DNA from: Oscillospiraceae bacterium
Lineage (GTDB): Bacteria; Bacillota; Clostridia; Oscillospirales; CAG-272
Assembly (NCBI GenBank): GCA_015064095.1
Contig: SVSW01000007.1
Location: forward strand, 1 to 49,525
DNA length: 49,525 nt
Direction of reading: 5' to 3'
A program made the position numbers and the translations under genes. The notes under the pieces were generated by a model. The model saw only the letters and a list, made by a program, of their open reading frames with translations. It made no database searches and was not told the origin of the DNA. Positions 35,951 to 43,456 of the stretch are shown here, piece after piece. Position 1 is the first letter of the stretch; every line of letters starts with the position of its first letter.

Positions 35951-36210
35951 ATCTGCTCCTTTGCGCTCTCGACACCAAGCTCACGCAAAAGCTCGATTAC
36001 CGCCGTGAAGCCGCAGATGCAAAGTATCGTGTCCGTATCAAGATACTCAACGCAGGTCCTGCAATAAAGCTTTTCGCCGTTGGCAACACATTCATCGTCT
36101 GCGTATATATATTCCCCGCACTTTTCACAGCGCCCGATCGGCGTGCCGGAGCCGCCCTCATAAGACGGGCAGCCCTCGGGGCAAAATGTCATGTAACATT
36201 CCTCACACAT
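35947..36210 (-). CDS. Small Cys-rich zinc-ribbon-like protein
   Basis: Unrecognised 87-aa protein. It begins MCEECYMTFCPEGCPSYEGG and contains further pairs CEKC, CRTC and CICG, about twelve cysteines in all, arranged as putative zinc knuckles. The C-terminus is a short helix (VIELLRELGVESAKEQ). AGGAG lies seven bases before the ATG at 36210. An in-frame upstream extension exists without SD. It is coupled to the sigma-like gene and is reached by a promoter carrying a LexA-like box. Confidence 0.72.
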   Translation of the reverse strand: MCEECYMTFCPEGCPSYEGGSGTPIGRCEKCGEYIYADDECVANGEKLYCRTCVEYLDTDTILCICGFTAVIELLRELGVESAKEQI

Positions 36211-36229
36211 AAAAAAACTCCTTTCATTG

Positions 36230-36258
36230 TTGACAATCCCGAACAGACAATTTATAAT
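36230..36258 (+). promoter_or_regulatory. Consensus promoter toward the ABC-F gene
   Basis: TTGACA (36230-36235), exactly 17 bp, TATAAT (36253-36258). Start of transcription near 36265, giving an ABC-F leader of about 210 nt that contains both LexA-like boxes. It faces the promoter at 36385-36413. Confidence 0.75.
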
Positions 36259-36359
36259 GTTAGGAGTGGAAGCCGAACGAGGAGCAATCTCGCTTATACC
36301 CTTTTTTGTGTTTTGTGCAAGACAGTTCTGCTCAGTTCTCATTACGGCGCAACAAATAT

Positions 36360-36373
36360 AGAACGTTTGTTCG
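36360..36373 (-). promoter_or_regulatory. LexA-like SOS box 1
   Basis: Minus-strand CGAACAAACGTTCT matches 13 of 14 positions of the Bacillus-type consensus CGAACRNRYGTTYC. It lies just after the predicted start (about 36378) of the minus-strand promoter, a position suited to repression. Confidence 0.7.
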
Positions 36374-36384
36374 GATTTGGTATG

Positions 36385-36413
36385 ATTATACACCAAATAT
36401 TTCCATTTGTCAA
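36385..36413 (-). promoter_or_regulatory. Consensus promoter of the Cys-rich/sigma-like pair
   Basis: Minus-strand TTGACA (36408-36413), exactly 17 bp, TATAAT (36385-36390). Start near 36378, giving a leader of about 168 nt before the ATG at 36210. LexA-like box 1 lies directly downstream. Confidence 0.8.
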
Positions 36414-36432
36414 TAGGTTTTCGCAAATTTAC

Positions 36433-36446
36433 AGAACAAATGTTCC
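36433..36446 (+). promoter_or_regulatory. LexA-like SOS box 2
   Basis: AGAACAAATGTTCC matches 13 of 14 positions of the Bacillus-type LexA consensus. It lies 31 nt before the ABC-F ATG and 20 nt behind the -35 of the minus promoter. Confidence 0.65.
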
Positions 36447-36476
36447 AATTTTGAAAAAATTGAAAGGTAACTTTGA

Positions 36477-38423
36477 ATGACAGCTATCAGTGTAAACGGT
36501 CTGACCCTGCGATACGGGATCACCACCGTACTTGAAAATATATCATTCTCGCTCGAAGAAGATGACCGGCTCGGCATCGTCGGGGTGAACGGCTGCGGAA
36601 AGAGCTCTCTTTTTCGGCTGATCACAGGCGACGAGGACGCGGACAGCGGAGATGTTTTCATCGCAAAGGGCAAGACGGTCGGCATTTTGCGTCAGGACGG
36701 CGCGTTCACCCTGCCAGACGGTGTCGATGAAAACGCAACGCCGCCCGAGATCATGGTCTTTTCATATCCCGAGCTGCTTGAAGCCGAAAAAGAGCTTGAA
36801 GCGATGAAGCGCAAGCTCGATGCTTGGCAAGGCGTATCGGAAAATGACTTTTATACTTCCCTCGCCCAAAAATATACCGATCTGCACGCAAAATATATAG
36901 CCGACGGCGGTATGGAATTTCGCTCGCGCTGTGTTTCTGTGCTTCGCCGAATGGGATTTGACGACGAGATGCTTGCGCGTCCCGTCAAAACATTAAGCGG
37001 AGGCCAGAAGACCCGACTTGCAATATCGGTTCAGCTATGCCGCGATCCCGATATCCTGCTCCTTGATGAGCCGACGAATCATCTTGATATAGAAACGCTC
37101 GGTTGGCTCGAAAATTATCTTGCGTCGTACAAAAAATGCGTGCTGGTCATCTCGCATGACCGCTATTTTCTCGACCGCGTGACCAATAAAACGCTTTTTA
37201 TTGAGCACACTCACGGAAAAATGTTCAACGGAAGCTATACCGCCGCCTCCGCCCTGCGCGAGGACGCCGACCGTGTATCGGAAAAGCACTATTGGGAGCA
37301 GCAAAAATATATAAAGCATCAGGAGGAATATATAGCGCAGCAGCGCGCATGGGGACGGGAAAAGAATATAAAACGCGCCGAAAGCCGCGAAAAAATGCTT
37401 GATAAGATCGAACGCCTTGAGCGTCCCAAGGAGGCGCCGCGCCCGATCAAGCTGAAATTCTCACAGGCTCACAGCTCGGGAAACGATGTGATGTATGTTC
37501 GCGGACTGGGCTTTGAATACCCAAACAACAGACTTTTCGCGGGTCTTGATTTTCTCTTAAAGCAAAAAGAACGCCTTTTTATCATAGGAAAGAACGGCTG
37601 CGGCAAATCAACTCTTGTAAAGCTGCTCACGGGTCAGCTTGAGCCCACGGAGGGTTATGTTGAAGCGGGATATAACGTTGAGATAGGCTGCTACGATCAG
37701 GAAAACCGCACACTGACCGATGAAAATACGGTCATGGAGGAGCTGCATAACGCTTATCCCGATAAAACCGAGCTTGAGATCAGATCGACCCTTGCGGCAT
37801 TCAGATTTTTCGGCGACGACGTTGACAAAAAGGTCGCAAAGCTGTCGGGTGGTGAGCGTGCGCGCCTTATGCTCGCAAAGCTCATCATGTCAAAAATGAA
37901 CGTTTTGATCCTCGACGAGCCGACAAACCACCTTGATATAAGCTCGCGCGAGGCACTTGAAGACGCGATCGACGCCTTTGACGGCACGGTGCTCGCCGTA
38001 TCGCACGACCGATATTTCATCAACCGCCTGGCAACGCGCGTGATCGAGATCTGCCCGGGAGAGGAGTTCGGCACGGATCAGCTTGATTATAACGTTTCAA
38101 AAAAAGGCGCGGCTATGGACGAATTTTTCGAATTCAAGCGAAACCGAAAAACTCTTGCCGTCGGTGAGGAAGAAAAAGCCGTCACCGCCGCGAACGAGCA
38201 GTTTATCGCCGACAAAAAAAGCCGTTCGCGTGAACGCAGCGAGCAACGCCGCCTTCTGCGAATGGCAAATGAGCAGACCGAGCTTGAAGCGGAACTTGAC
38301 CGCGTGACCGAGGAGCTTTACGGCGAAGCCGCTACAAATTACGTCCGCGCCGCCGAGCTTGAAGCCCGCAAAAATGAAATAGAAGAACGCCTCATGGAGA
38401 TCTATGAGGAGCTCGGAGTATAA
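36477..38423 (+). CDS. ABC-F family ATPase (Uup/YdiF-like)
   Basis: Soluble protein with two ABC domains and no membrane segments; the family acts on the ribosome E site, in translation rescue or antibiotic protection. The 648-aa product has Walker A GVNGCGKSS (about residues 36-44), LSGGQKTR, Walker B LLLDEPTNHLD, a charged linker (about residues 245-320), a second set GKNGCGKST, LSGGERAR, LILDEPTNHLD, and a C-terminal coiled-coil (NEQTELEAELDRVTEEL). Housekeeping and resistance members cannot be separated by eye. The leader is long and carries two LexA-like boxes. Confidence 0.92.
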   Translation: MTAISVNGLTLRYGITTVLENISFSLEEDDRLGIVGVNGCGKSSLFRLITGDEDADSGDVFIAKGKTVGILRQDGAFTLPDGVDENATPPEIMVFSYPELLEAEKELEAMKRKLDAWQGVSENDFYTSLAQKYTDLHAKYIADGGMEFRSRCVSVLRRMGFDDEMLARPVKTLSGGQKTRLAISVQLCRDPDILLLDEPTNHLDIETLGWLENYLASYKKCVLVISHDRYFLDRVTNKTLFIEHTHGKMFNGSYTAASALREDADRVSEKHYWEQQKYIKHQEEYIAQQRAWGREKNIKRAESREKMLDKIERLERPKEAPRPIKLKFSQAHSSGNDVMYVRGLGFEYPNNRLFAGLDFLLKQKERLFIIGKNGCGKSTLVKLLTGQLEPTEGYVEAGYNVEIGCYDQENRTLTDENTVMEELHNAYPDKTELEIRSTLAAFRFFGDDVDKKVAKLSGGERARLMLAKLIMSKMNVLILDEPTNHLDISSREALEDAIDAFDGTVLAVSHDRYFINRLATRVIEICPGEEFGTDQLDYNVSKKGAAMDEFFEFKRNRKTLAVGEEEKAVTAANEQFIADKKSRSRERSEQRRLLRMANEQTELEAELDRVTEELYGEAATNYVRAAELEARKNEIEERLMEIYEELGV

Positions 38424-38456
38424 AAAAACGCAGATGCCGATGCATCTGCGTTTTTT
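38423..38456. terminator. Shared terminator between ABC-F and infB genes
   Basis: AAAAAACGCAGATGC-CGAT-GCATCTGCGTTTTTT, a 15-bp stem with A and T runs on both sides. It sits between convergent genes and should work in both directions. Confidence 0.92.
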
Positions 38457-38459
38457 GTT

Positions 38460-41108
38460 TTACTGTTCGATCTCTTCCATATAGTAAGCCTCGAGAACGT
38501 CGCCGACCTTGATATCGTTGAACTTTTCAAGTCCGACACCGCACTCGTAGCCCTGGGCGACTTCTTTAACGTCGTCCTTAAAGCGGCGGAGTGAGCCGAT
38601 CTTATCCTCGAAGATAACAACACCGTCGCGAAGCACGCGAATGAGGTTGTTGCGTCCGATCTTACCGTCCTGAACATACGAGCCTGCGATCGTTCCGACG
38701 TTCGGAACATGTATCGTTTGGCGGACCTCGGCGTGGCCGTTGATCGCCTCGCGGTACTTCGGCGCAAGCATACCCTTCATAGCGGCTGTGATCTCCTCGA
38801 TGCACTCGTAAATGACGCGGTACGTGCGGATCTCGACATTCTGACGCTCGGCACTGTCGATAGCCGTCTTATCGGGGCGAACGTTAAATCCGACGATAAT
38901 AGCATTTGAAGCGGCGGCAAGCATAACATCGTTTTCCTTGATTCCGCCTGTCGCGGCGTGAATGACCTTGACCTTGACCTCGTCATTCGAGATCTTCTCA
39001 AGCGACTGCTTAACAGCCTCGACCGAGCCTGCAACGTCTGCCTTGACGATGATATTGAGATCCTTAACGCCCTCGGCGATCTGTGCGAACAGATCGTTGA
39101 GATTTGCGCGGCTGTTAGCCTTGAATTCATCTTCCTTAGCCTTTGCGCGGCGCTGATCTGCAAGCTCTCTTGCCATTCTTTCGTTATCGACGGCGATGAA
39201 CTCGTCGCCTGCCTCGGGAACATCGGCAAGACCCGTTATCTCAACGGGAACGGACGGTCCTGCAACCTTTTGCGGCTTGCCTGTATGGTCTGTCATCGAG
39301 CGAACGCGTCCGACAGCCGTACCTGCTATGACTATATCTCCGTTGCGCAGAGTTCCGTTCTGAACGAGGATCGTTGCAACAGGACCGCGTCCGCGATCGA
39401 GCTTCGATTCGATAACGATACCCTTTGCGCGGCGGTTCGGATTTGCCTTATACTCCTGTACCTCGGCAATCAGCAATACTCGCTCAAGAAGGTCATCAAT
39501 ACCGAAATGAGTAAGTGCCGAAACGGGAACGCACATAACATCGCCGCCCCATTCCTCGGGAACGAGGTCGTATTTTGTGAGCTCCTGCTTGATGGCGTCG
39601 GGGTTTGCGGTGGGTTTATCCATTTTATTAATGGCAACGATGATCTGAACGTTTGCCATTTTTGCGTGATTTATTGCCTCAATGGTCTGGGGCATGATTC
39701 CGTCGTCTGCGGCGACGACGAGGATCGCGATATCCGTTGCCATAGCACCGCGGGCACGCATAGCCGTAAATGCCTCGTGTCCCGGTGTGTCAAGGAATGT
39801 GATCTCCTTATCGCCGAGGCTGACGCGGTAAGCACCTATGTGCTGTGTGATACCGCCCGCTTCACCCGAGGTAACGTGAGTATTGCGGATAGCGTCAAGC
39901 AGCGAAGTCTTACCGTGGTCAACGTGACCCATAACGCAAACAACGGGTGCACGCTCGACAAGATCCTCTGCCGAATCCTCTTTTTCATCAAAGAGCTTAT
40001 CCTCGATGGTGACGATAACTTCCTTTTCGCATATAGCGCCCATTTCATCGGCGATAAGATATGCTGTATCGTAATCTATCGTTTGGTTGACAGACGCCAT
40101 AACTCCCATGAGCATAAGGCGTTTAACAACGTCGCCAGCCTTTGCCTGAAGACGCGATGCAAGCTCACCGACGGAAATTTCATCAGGCACCTGAATACGA
40201 AGCTGCTGCTTCTTTACAGGCTGCTGCGGAGCTTTTTTGCCACCCTTGTTTTTGTTTGCCATGGGGGCTCGGTTTCCACCGATATCCTTATTGATAGGCG
40301 CGCGATTGCCGCCGACGTTCTTTTTGACCTTACCCATTCCGCCTCTGGCATCGCGAACGGAATCGGGAACAAAATTATCAAGTCTTTCGTCGTATTTTGA
40401 AAGGTCAACAGTCGTGCCGCGAGTATCTACGACACGGGTTGCACCGTGCTTCTGCGTTGATACGGTTCCCTTCGGCGTCTGCTCGCGAACGATGGCTTTC
40501 GGCTGGAACTTTTCACGCGGTGCGCGCTGTGAGCCCATTTCGTCCTTGTCGCGGAAGGGCTTTTGACCGCCAAAGCCTTGATTTGCGCCCTGCGGCTTTT
40601 GCTGCTGCGTTTTTTGATTATTATATCCGACGGGCTGAGCAGGCTTTTGAGGATATGCACCCTGAGCAGGTCTTCCCTGGGGCTCCTGTCGGCGCGGCTC
40701 GAACGCCGGCTTTGCTGCCGGTGCGGGCTTTGCCTCAGCCTTCGGTTCGGGCTTTTTCTCCTCGACCTTGGGCTCGACCTTCGGCTCGGGCTTTTTCTCC
40801 TCGACCTTGGACTCGACCTTCGGCTCGGGCTTTTTCTCCTCGACCTTGGGTTCAACCTTCGGTTCGGGTTCCTGCTCCTCTGCCTTGACTTTGGAGGGGA
40901 TATAGGTCACCCCGTCAAGATATTCGTCAATATTAACTATTTGGTTAGCCTTTGTAACAAGGTTTAAAAACACATCAAACTCCTCAGGCAAAAGAGTCTT
41001 CTGAGTTTTCACCTCAATGCCCGTTGAAGACATGAGCTCAACTATATCCTTTGTCTTTAGCCCAAGATCCTTTGCAAGTTGATTTACCTTGTACTGCGTT
41101 AATGCCAT
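38460..41108 (-). CDS. infB: Translation initiation factor IF-2
   Basis: GTPase that delivers initiator tRNA and promotes subunit joining. The 882-aa product has an IF2N domain at the start, a long Pro/Glu/Lys- and Gln-rich linker (about residues 75-300) and a second IF2N domain (about 303-350). The G domain follows (GHVDHGKT at 394-401, then DTPGHEAF and NKMD), then the usual C-terminal beta barrels and fMet-tRNA-binding domain. The linker holds a 13-residue tandem repeat. GGAG precedes the ATG. Last gene of the rimP-nusA operon, ending at the shared terminator. Confidence 0.97.
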   Translation of the reverse strand: MALTQYKVNQLAKDLGLKTKDIVELMSSTGIEVKTQKTLLPEEFDVFLNLVTKANQIVNIDEYLDGVTYIPSKVKAEEQEPEPKVEPKVEEKKPEPKVESKVEEKKPEPKVEPKVEEKKPEPKAEAKPAPAAKPAFEPRRQEPQGRPAQGAYPQKPAQPVGYNNQKTQQQKPQGANQGFGGQKPFRDKDEMGSQRAPREKFQPKAIVREQTPKGTVSTQKHGATRVVDTRGTTVDLSKYDERLDNFVPDSVRDARGGMGKVKKNVGGNRAPINKDIGGNRAPMANKNKGGKKAPQQPVKKQQLRIQVPDEISVGELASRLQAKAGDVVKRLMLMGVMASVNQTIDYDTAYLIADEMGAICEKEVIVTIEDKLFDEKEDSAEDLVERAPVVCVMGHVDHGKTSLLDAIRNTHVTSGEAGGITQHIGAYRVSLGDKEITFLDTPGHEAFTAMRARGAMATDIAILVVAADDGIMPQTIEAINHAKMANVQIIVAINKMDKPTANPDAIKQELTKYDLVPEEWGGDVMCVPVSALTHFGIDDLLERVLLIAEVQEYKANPNRRAKGIVIESKLDRGRGPVATILVQNGTLRNGDIVIAGTAVGRVRSMTDHTGKPQKVAGPSVPVEITGLADVPEAGDEFIAVDNERMARELADQRRAKAKEDEFKANSRANLNDLFAQIAEGVKDLNIIVKADVAGSVEAVKQSLEKISNDEVKVKVIHAATGGIKENDVMLAAASNAIIVGFNVRPDKTAIDSAERQNVEIRTYRVIYECIEEITAAMKGMLAPKYREAINGHAEVRQTIHVPNVGTIAGSYVQDGKIGRNNLIRVLRDGVVIFEDKIGSLRRFKDDVKEVAQGYECGVGLEKFNDIKVGDVLEAYYMEEIEQ
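40752..40868 (-). repeat. 39-bp tandem repeat in infB linker
   Basis: Three units of 39 bp encode [13 protein letters not shown] with one Pro-to-Ser change in the middle copy; a partial fourth unit follows to about 40728. They form a charged, probably disordered spacer in the IF-2 N-terminal region. The repeat keeps the frame. Confidence 0.87.
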
Positions 41109-41112
41109 ACTG

Positions 41113-41445
41113 TTATTCTCCTTCTTCGGAAGTGTTAGTAGCTTTTTTCATAACTGCCTCGGCAAGCCCTACGTCCGTTATTCCGACCGCGGCTGAAGCC
41201 GAGCTTTTTCCCATTGCCGCACCGAGCTCTGCGGTCGTCAGCGGCAGAAATATAAGTTTTATTCCGTAGTACGCGCATTTATCGGAAAGCTTTTTCTTCG
41301 TGTTTTCAGACGCATCACACGCAACGGCGGCAAGCTTGACTCGCCCCTGATTTTTTCTGATAGCGTCGCACACCTGCTCCGTTCCGATCACGGCGTGGCC
41401 GGCTTTTTTGCAAATGCCGAGCATCGATGCGAGTGCGTTATTCAT
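41113..41445 (-). CDS. ylxQ: L7Ae-family RNA-binding protein YlxQ
   Basis: Small protein of the L7Ae/L30e fold, thought to bind kink-turn RNA; encoded between rnpM and infB in many Firmicutes. The 110-aa product begins [21 protein letters not shown] and has the family core [20 protein letters not shown]. The ATG at 41445 overlaps the end of rnpM by eight bases, with GGAG ten bases upstream; a TTG further up is also possible. Cellular role is not well defined. Confidence 0.85.
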   Translation of the reverse strand: MNNALASMLGICKKAGHAVIGTEQVCDAIRKNQGRVKLAAVACDASENTKKKLSDKCAYYGIKLIFLPLTTAELGAAMGKSSASAAVGITDVGLAEAVMKKATNTSEEGE

Positions 41446-41725
41446 TTTCCGAAAGCTCCGCTTCAAGCTTTAAATAAACGTCCTCGGAGATCTCGTGATT
41501 CAGGCTTTTTTCAAGTCTTTTGGATTTTCTCGCCTTCGAAAGACATTTTGCATCTCGGCAGACATAAGCACCTCTTCCGGATTTTTTGCCCGTGAAATCA
41601 AGAGATATCTCGCCGTCCGGCGAAAGCACGACACGCAAAAGCTCGCGTTTCGGCTTGTGCTCGGAGCAACCCATGCACTGCCGCATCGGTATTTTCTTTA
41701 CCTGCGGCTGCTTTGCACTGCTCAT
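41438..41725 (-). CDS. rnpM: RNase P modulator RnpM (YlxR)
   Basis: Small nucleic-acid-binding protein (DUF448) reported to modulate RNase P in Gram-positives. The 95-aa product has the signature MRQCMGCSEHKPKRELLRVV and GKKSGRGAYVCRDAKCL. Its ATG overlaps the nusA stop (TAATG). Order nusA-rnpM-ylxQ-infB is standard. Confidence 0.93.
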   Translation of the reverse strand: MSSAKQPQVKKIPMRQCMGCSEHKPKRELLRVVLSPDGEISLDFTGKKSGRGAYVCRDAKCLSKARKSKRLEKSLNHEISEDVYLKLEAELSENE

Positions 41726-42750
41726 TATTCTGATTTTATGTCTATCTTGCAGCCTGTAAGACGTGCGGCAAGACGTGCGTTCTGACCCTCTTTGCCGATC
41801 GCGAGCGAGAGCTGATCCTCGTCAACGATAACGCGGCAAGCGCGCTCGGCAAGCATTGTTACGGAATTGACCTGCGCCGGTGAAAGTGCGGCGGCAATGT
41901 ATTCCTCAGGTACTTCACTGTATTTTACGATGTCGATCTTCTCTCCGTCAAGCTCCTCGAGTATGCCGGAAATTCTCATTCCGTGATTACCGATGCAAGC
42001 ACCGATCGGATCAACATCTTCATCGCGCGAGTAAACGGAGATCTTGGTTCTCGAGCCCGCCTCGCGTGCGATATTCTTTATTATGACCACGCCGTCCGTG
42101 ATCTCGGGGATCTCAAGCTCAAACATACGGCGAACAAGGCCTGCGTGAGATCTTGAAAGGGTTACGAGCGGACCGCGCGACTCGCGGTTGACTTCAAGTA
42201 CATAGACTTTTATGCGCTGACCGACGGTGAAACTCTCTCCGGGTATCTGCTCAGAACGAAGCAGAGTTGCATAACCCGTACCCGTTTCAAGCACGACGTT
42301 TCCTGTCTCATAATCGATCTTATTGACGGTTGCGGTGATGATCTCCTCACGCTTGCTTTCATAAGCCTCCTGAGCAAGCTTGCGCTCACCCTCGCGTATA
42401 CCCTGAATAATGACGGACTTCGCCGCACCTGCGCTGAGGCGGCGGAAATTCTTAGTCTTGACCTCGGTCTCAACTATATCACCGATATTATAGCGTTTGC
42501 GGATCGCGCGTGCGTCGTCAAGCGATATCTCGGCAACGGGGTTCTCAACGACCTCGACGACCGTTTTCTGCTGATATATACGAACGTCCTCCTTGGCGGG
42601 GTCGATCATAACTCTGACGTTCGTGTTGTTTCCGTATTCCTTTTTGTAAGCCGCGGCAAGAGCTGCCTCACACTTTTCAAGCATGTACTCCTTCGGGATA
42701 CCCTTCTCTTTTTCAAGAAGCTCGAGCGCCGCAAAAAATTCCTTGTTCAT
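41725..42750 (-). CDS. nusA: Transcription termination/antitermination factor NusA
   Basis: RNA polymerase-associated factor controlling pausing, termination and antitermination. The 341-aa product has the N-terminal polymerase-binding domain, an S1 domain (TVNKIDYETGNVVLETGTGYA) and two KH domains (DPIGACIGNHGMRISGI and LSLAIGKEGQNARLAARLTG). It lacks the C-terminal acidic repeats of enteric NusA, as normal for Firmicutes. The start at 42750 is ATG; rimP ends 17 nt upstream. Confidence 0.97.
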   Translation of the reverse strand: MNKEFFAALELLEKEKGIPKEYMLEKCEAALAAAYKKEYGNNTNVRVMIDPAKEDVRIYQQKTVVEVVENPVAEISLDDARAIRKRYNIGDIVETEVKTKNFRRLSAGAAKSVIIQGIREGERKLAQEAYESKREEIITATVNKIDYETGNVVLETGTGYATLLRSEQIPGESFTVGQRIKVYVLEVNRESRGPLVTLSRSHAGLVRRMFELEIPEITDGVVIIKNIAREAGSRTKISVYSRDEDVDPIGACIGNHGMRISGILEELDGEKIDIVKYSEVPEEYIAAALSPAQVNSVTMLAERACRVIVDEDQLSLAIGKEGQNARLAARLTGCKIDIKSE

Positions 42751-42767
42751 TTTAGGAAGATCCTTTC

Positions 42768-43241
42768 TTATATGTCGTAATCGTAAAGGCAGAGCTTTGC
42801 GATCGTTTTGATTTCAAGTTTAATCTCCTCGTTACCGAGGTCGATGACAGCCTCCGTGTCATCATATGACATAAGGTTGCCGATGACAGCCTTTCTGCCG
42901 TTTTTATCAGGCGCGAAAAATCTCGCTTCAACCCGCTGACCCATCATTTTTTTTGCCTGCTCGGCGTTTTTGATCTGCCGGCCAAGCCCGGGGGAGCTGA
43001 CCTCAAGGTAGTAAGCACGGTCAATGGGATCCGCCTCGTCGAGCACGGGGTCTATTGCGCGGTGGACCTTTTCGCAGTCCTCAATGAAAATACCGTTTTC
43101 ACTGTCAATATAGATGCGCAGATAATATGACGCACCCTCTTTTACGAATTCAATATCCCAAATACTGTATCCGAGGCTCTCCACAGTCGGAGCTATCGCC
43201 TCATAGACCGCATGGGATACACCTTTTGTGTTTCCTGCCAT
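42768..43241 (-). CDS. rimP: Ribosome maturation factor RimP
   Basis: Assists assembly of the 30S head and body. The 157-aa product has the N-terminal RimP domain (YLRIYIDSENGIFIEDCEKV, DRAYYLEVSSPGLGR) and an SH3-like C-terminal domain. GGAAGG lies eight bases before the ATG at 43241. An in-frame upstream extension crosses the promoter and is rejected. First gene of the rimP-nusA-rnpM-ylxQ-infB operon. Confidence 0.95.
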   Translation of the reverse strand: MAGNTKGVSHAVYEAIAPTVESLGYSIWDIEFVKEGASYYLRIYIDSENGIFIEDCEKVHRAIDPVLDEADPIDRAYYLEVSSPGLGRQIKNAEQAKKMMGQRVEARFFAPDKNGRKAVIGNLMSYDDTEAVIDLGNEEIKLEIKTIAKLCLYDYDI

Positions 43242-43265
43242 TTTCAAAGCCTTCCGATAATAATT

Positions 43266-43291
43266 TGAGAGTGGACTTGCGCCCACTCTCA
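43266..43291 (-). promoter_or_regulatory. Hairpin in the rimP leader
   Basis: TGAGAGTGG and CCACTCTCA form a perfect 9-bp stem with the loop GCGCAAGT, starting about eight bases after the predicted transcription start and ending about 17 bases before the SD. No T-tract follows, so it is not a terminator. Confidence 0.6.
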
Positions 43292-43304
43292 GATAACTGT
43301 GGGT

Positions 43305-43333
43305 ATTATACCACACTTTTTTCCACTTTGCAA
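43305..43333 (-). promoter_or_regulatory. rimP-nusA-infB promoter
   Basis: Minus-strand TTGCAA (43328-43333), 17 bp, TATAAT (43305-43310). Back-to-back with the gdpP promoter; the two -35 boxes are 48 bp apart. Confidence 0.87.
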
Positions 43334-43381
43334 TAGTTTTGCAAAAAATATTTTCGCTTTATTATATTTTTACTTTAACTG

Positions 43382-43410
43382 TTTACAAATCCATATTTAT
43401 ATGATATAAT
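43382..43410 (+). promoter_or_regulatory. gdpP operon promoter
   Basis: TTTACA (43382-43387), 17 bp, TATAAT (43405-43410). Start of transcription near 43417, about 40 nt before the gdpP ATG. Confidence 0.85.
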
Positions 43411-43456
43411 ATATTGATTAAGCTGGAAAACTATGTAAAGAAGGGAGACCTTGCTT

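Noticed and set aside
36257..36361. Short plus-strand frame of 34 codons (ATG inside the -10 box) that might be a leader peptide for the ABC-F gene
   Set aside because: Its ATG lies in the promoter, before the predicted transcription start, and no SD precedes it. A GTG at 36266 would need leaderless initiation.
38958..40400. Long open frame (480 codons) on the strand opposite infB; similar ones opposite rplB (9149-10204) and groEL (31205-32317)
   Set aside because: These mirror strongly biased codon use of the real genes; no SD, no recognisable domains, and each lies entirely within a secure gene.
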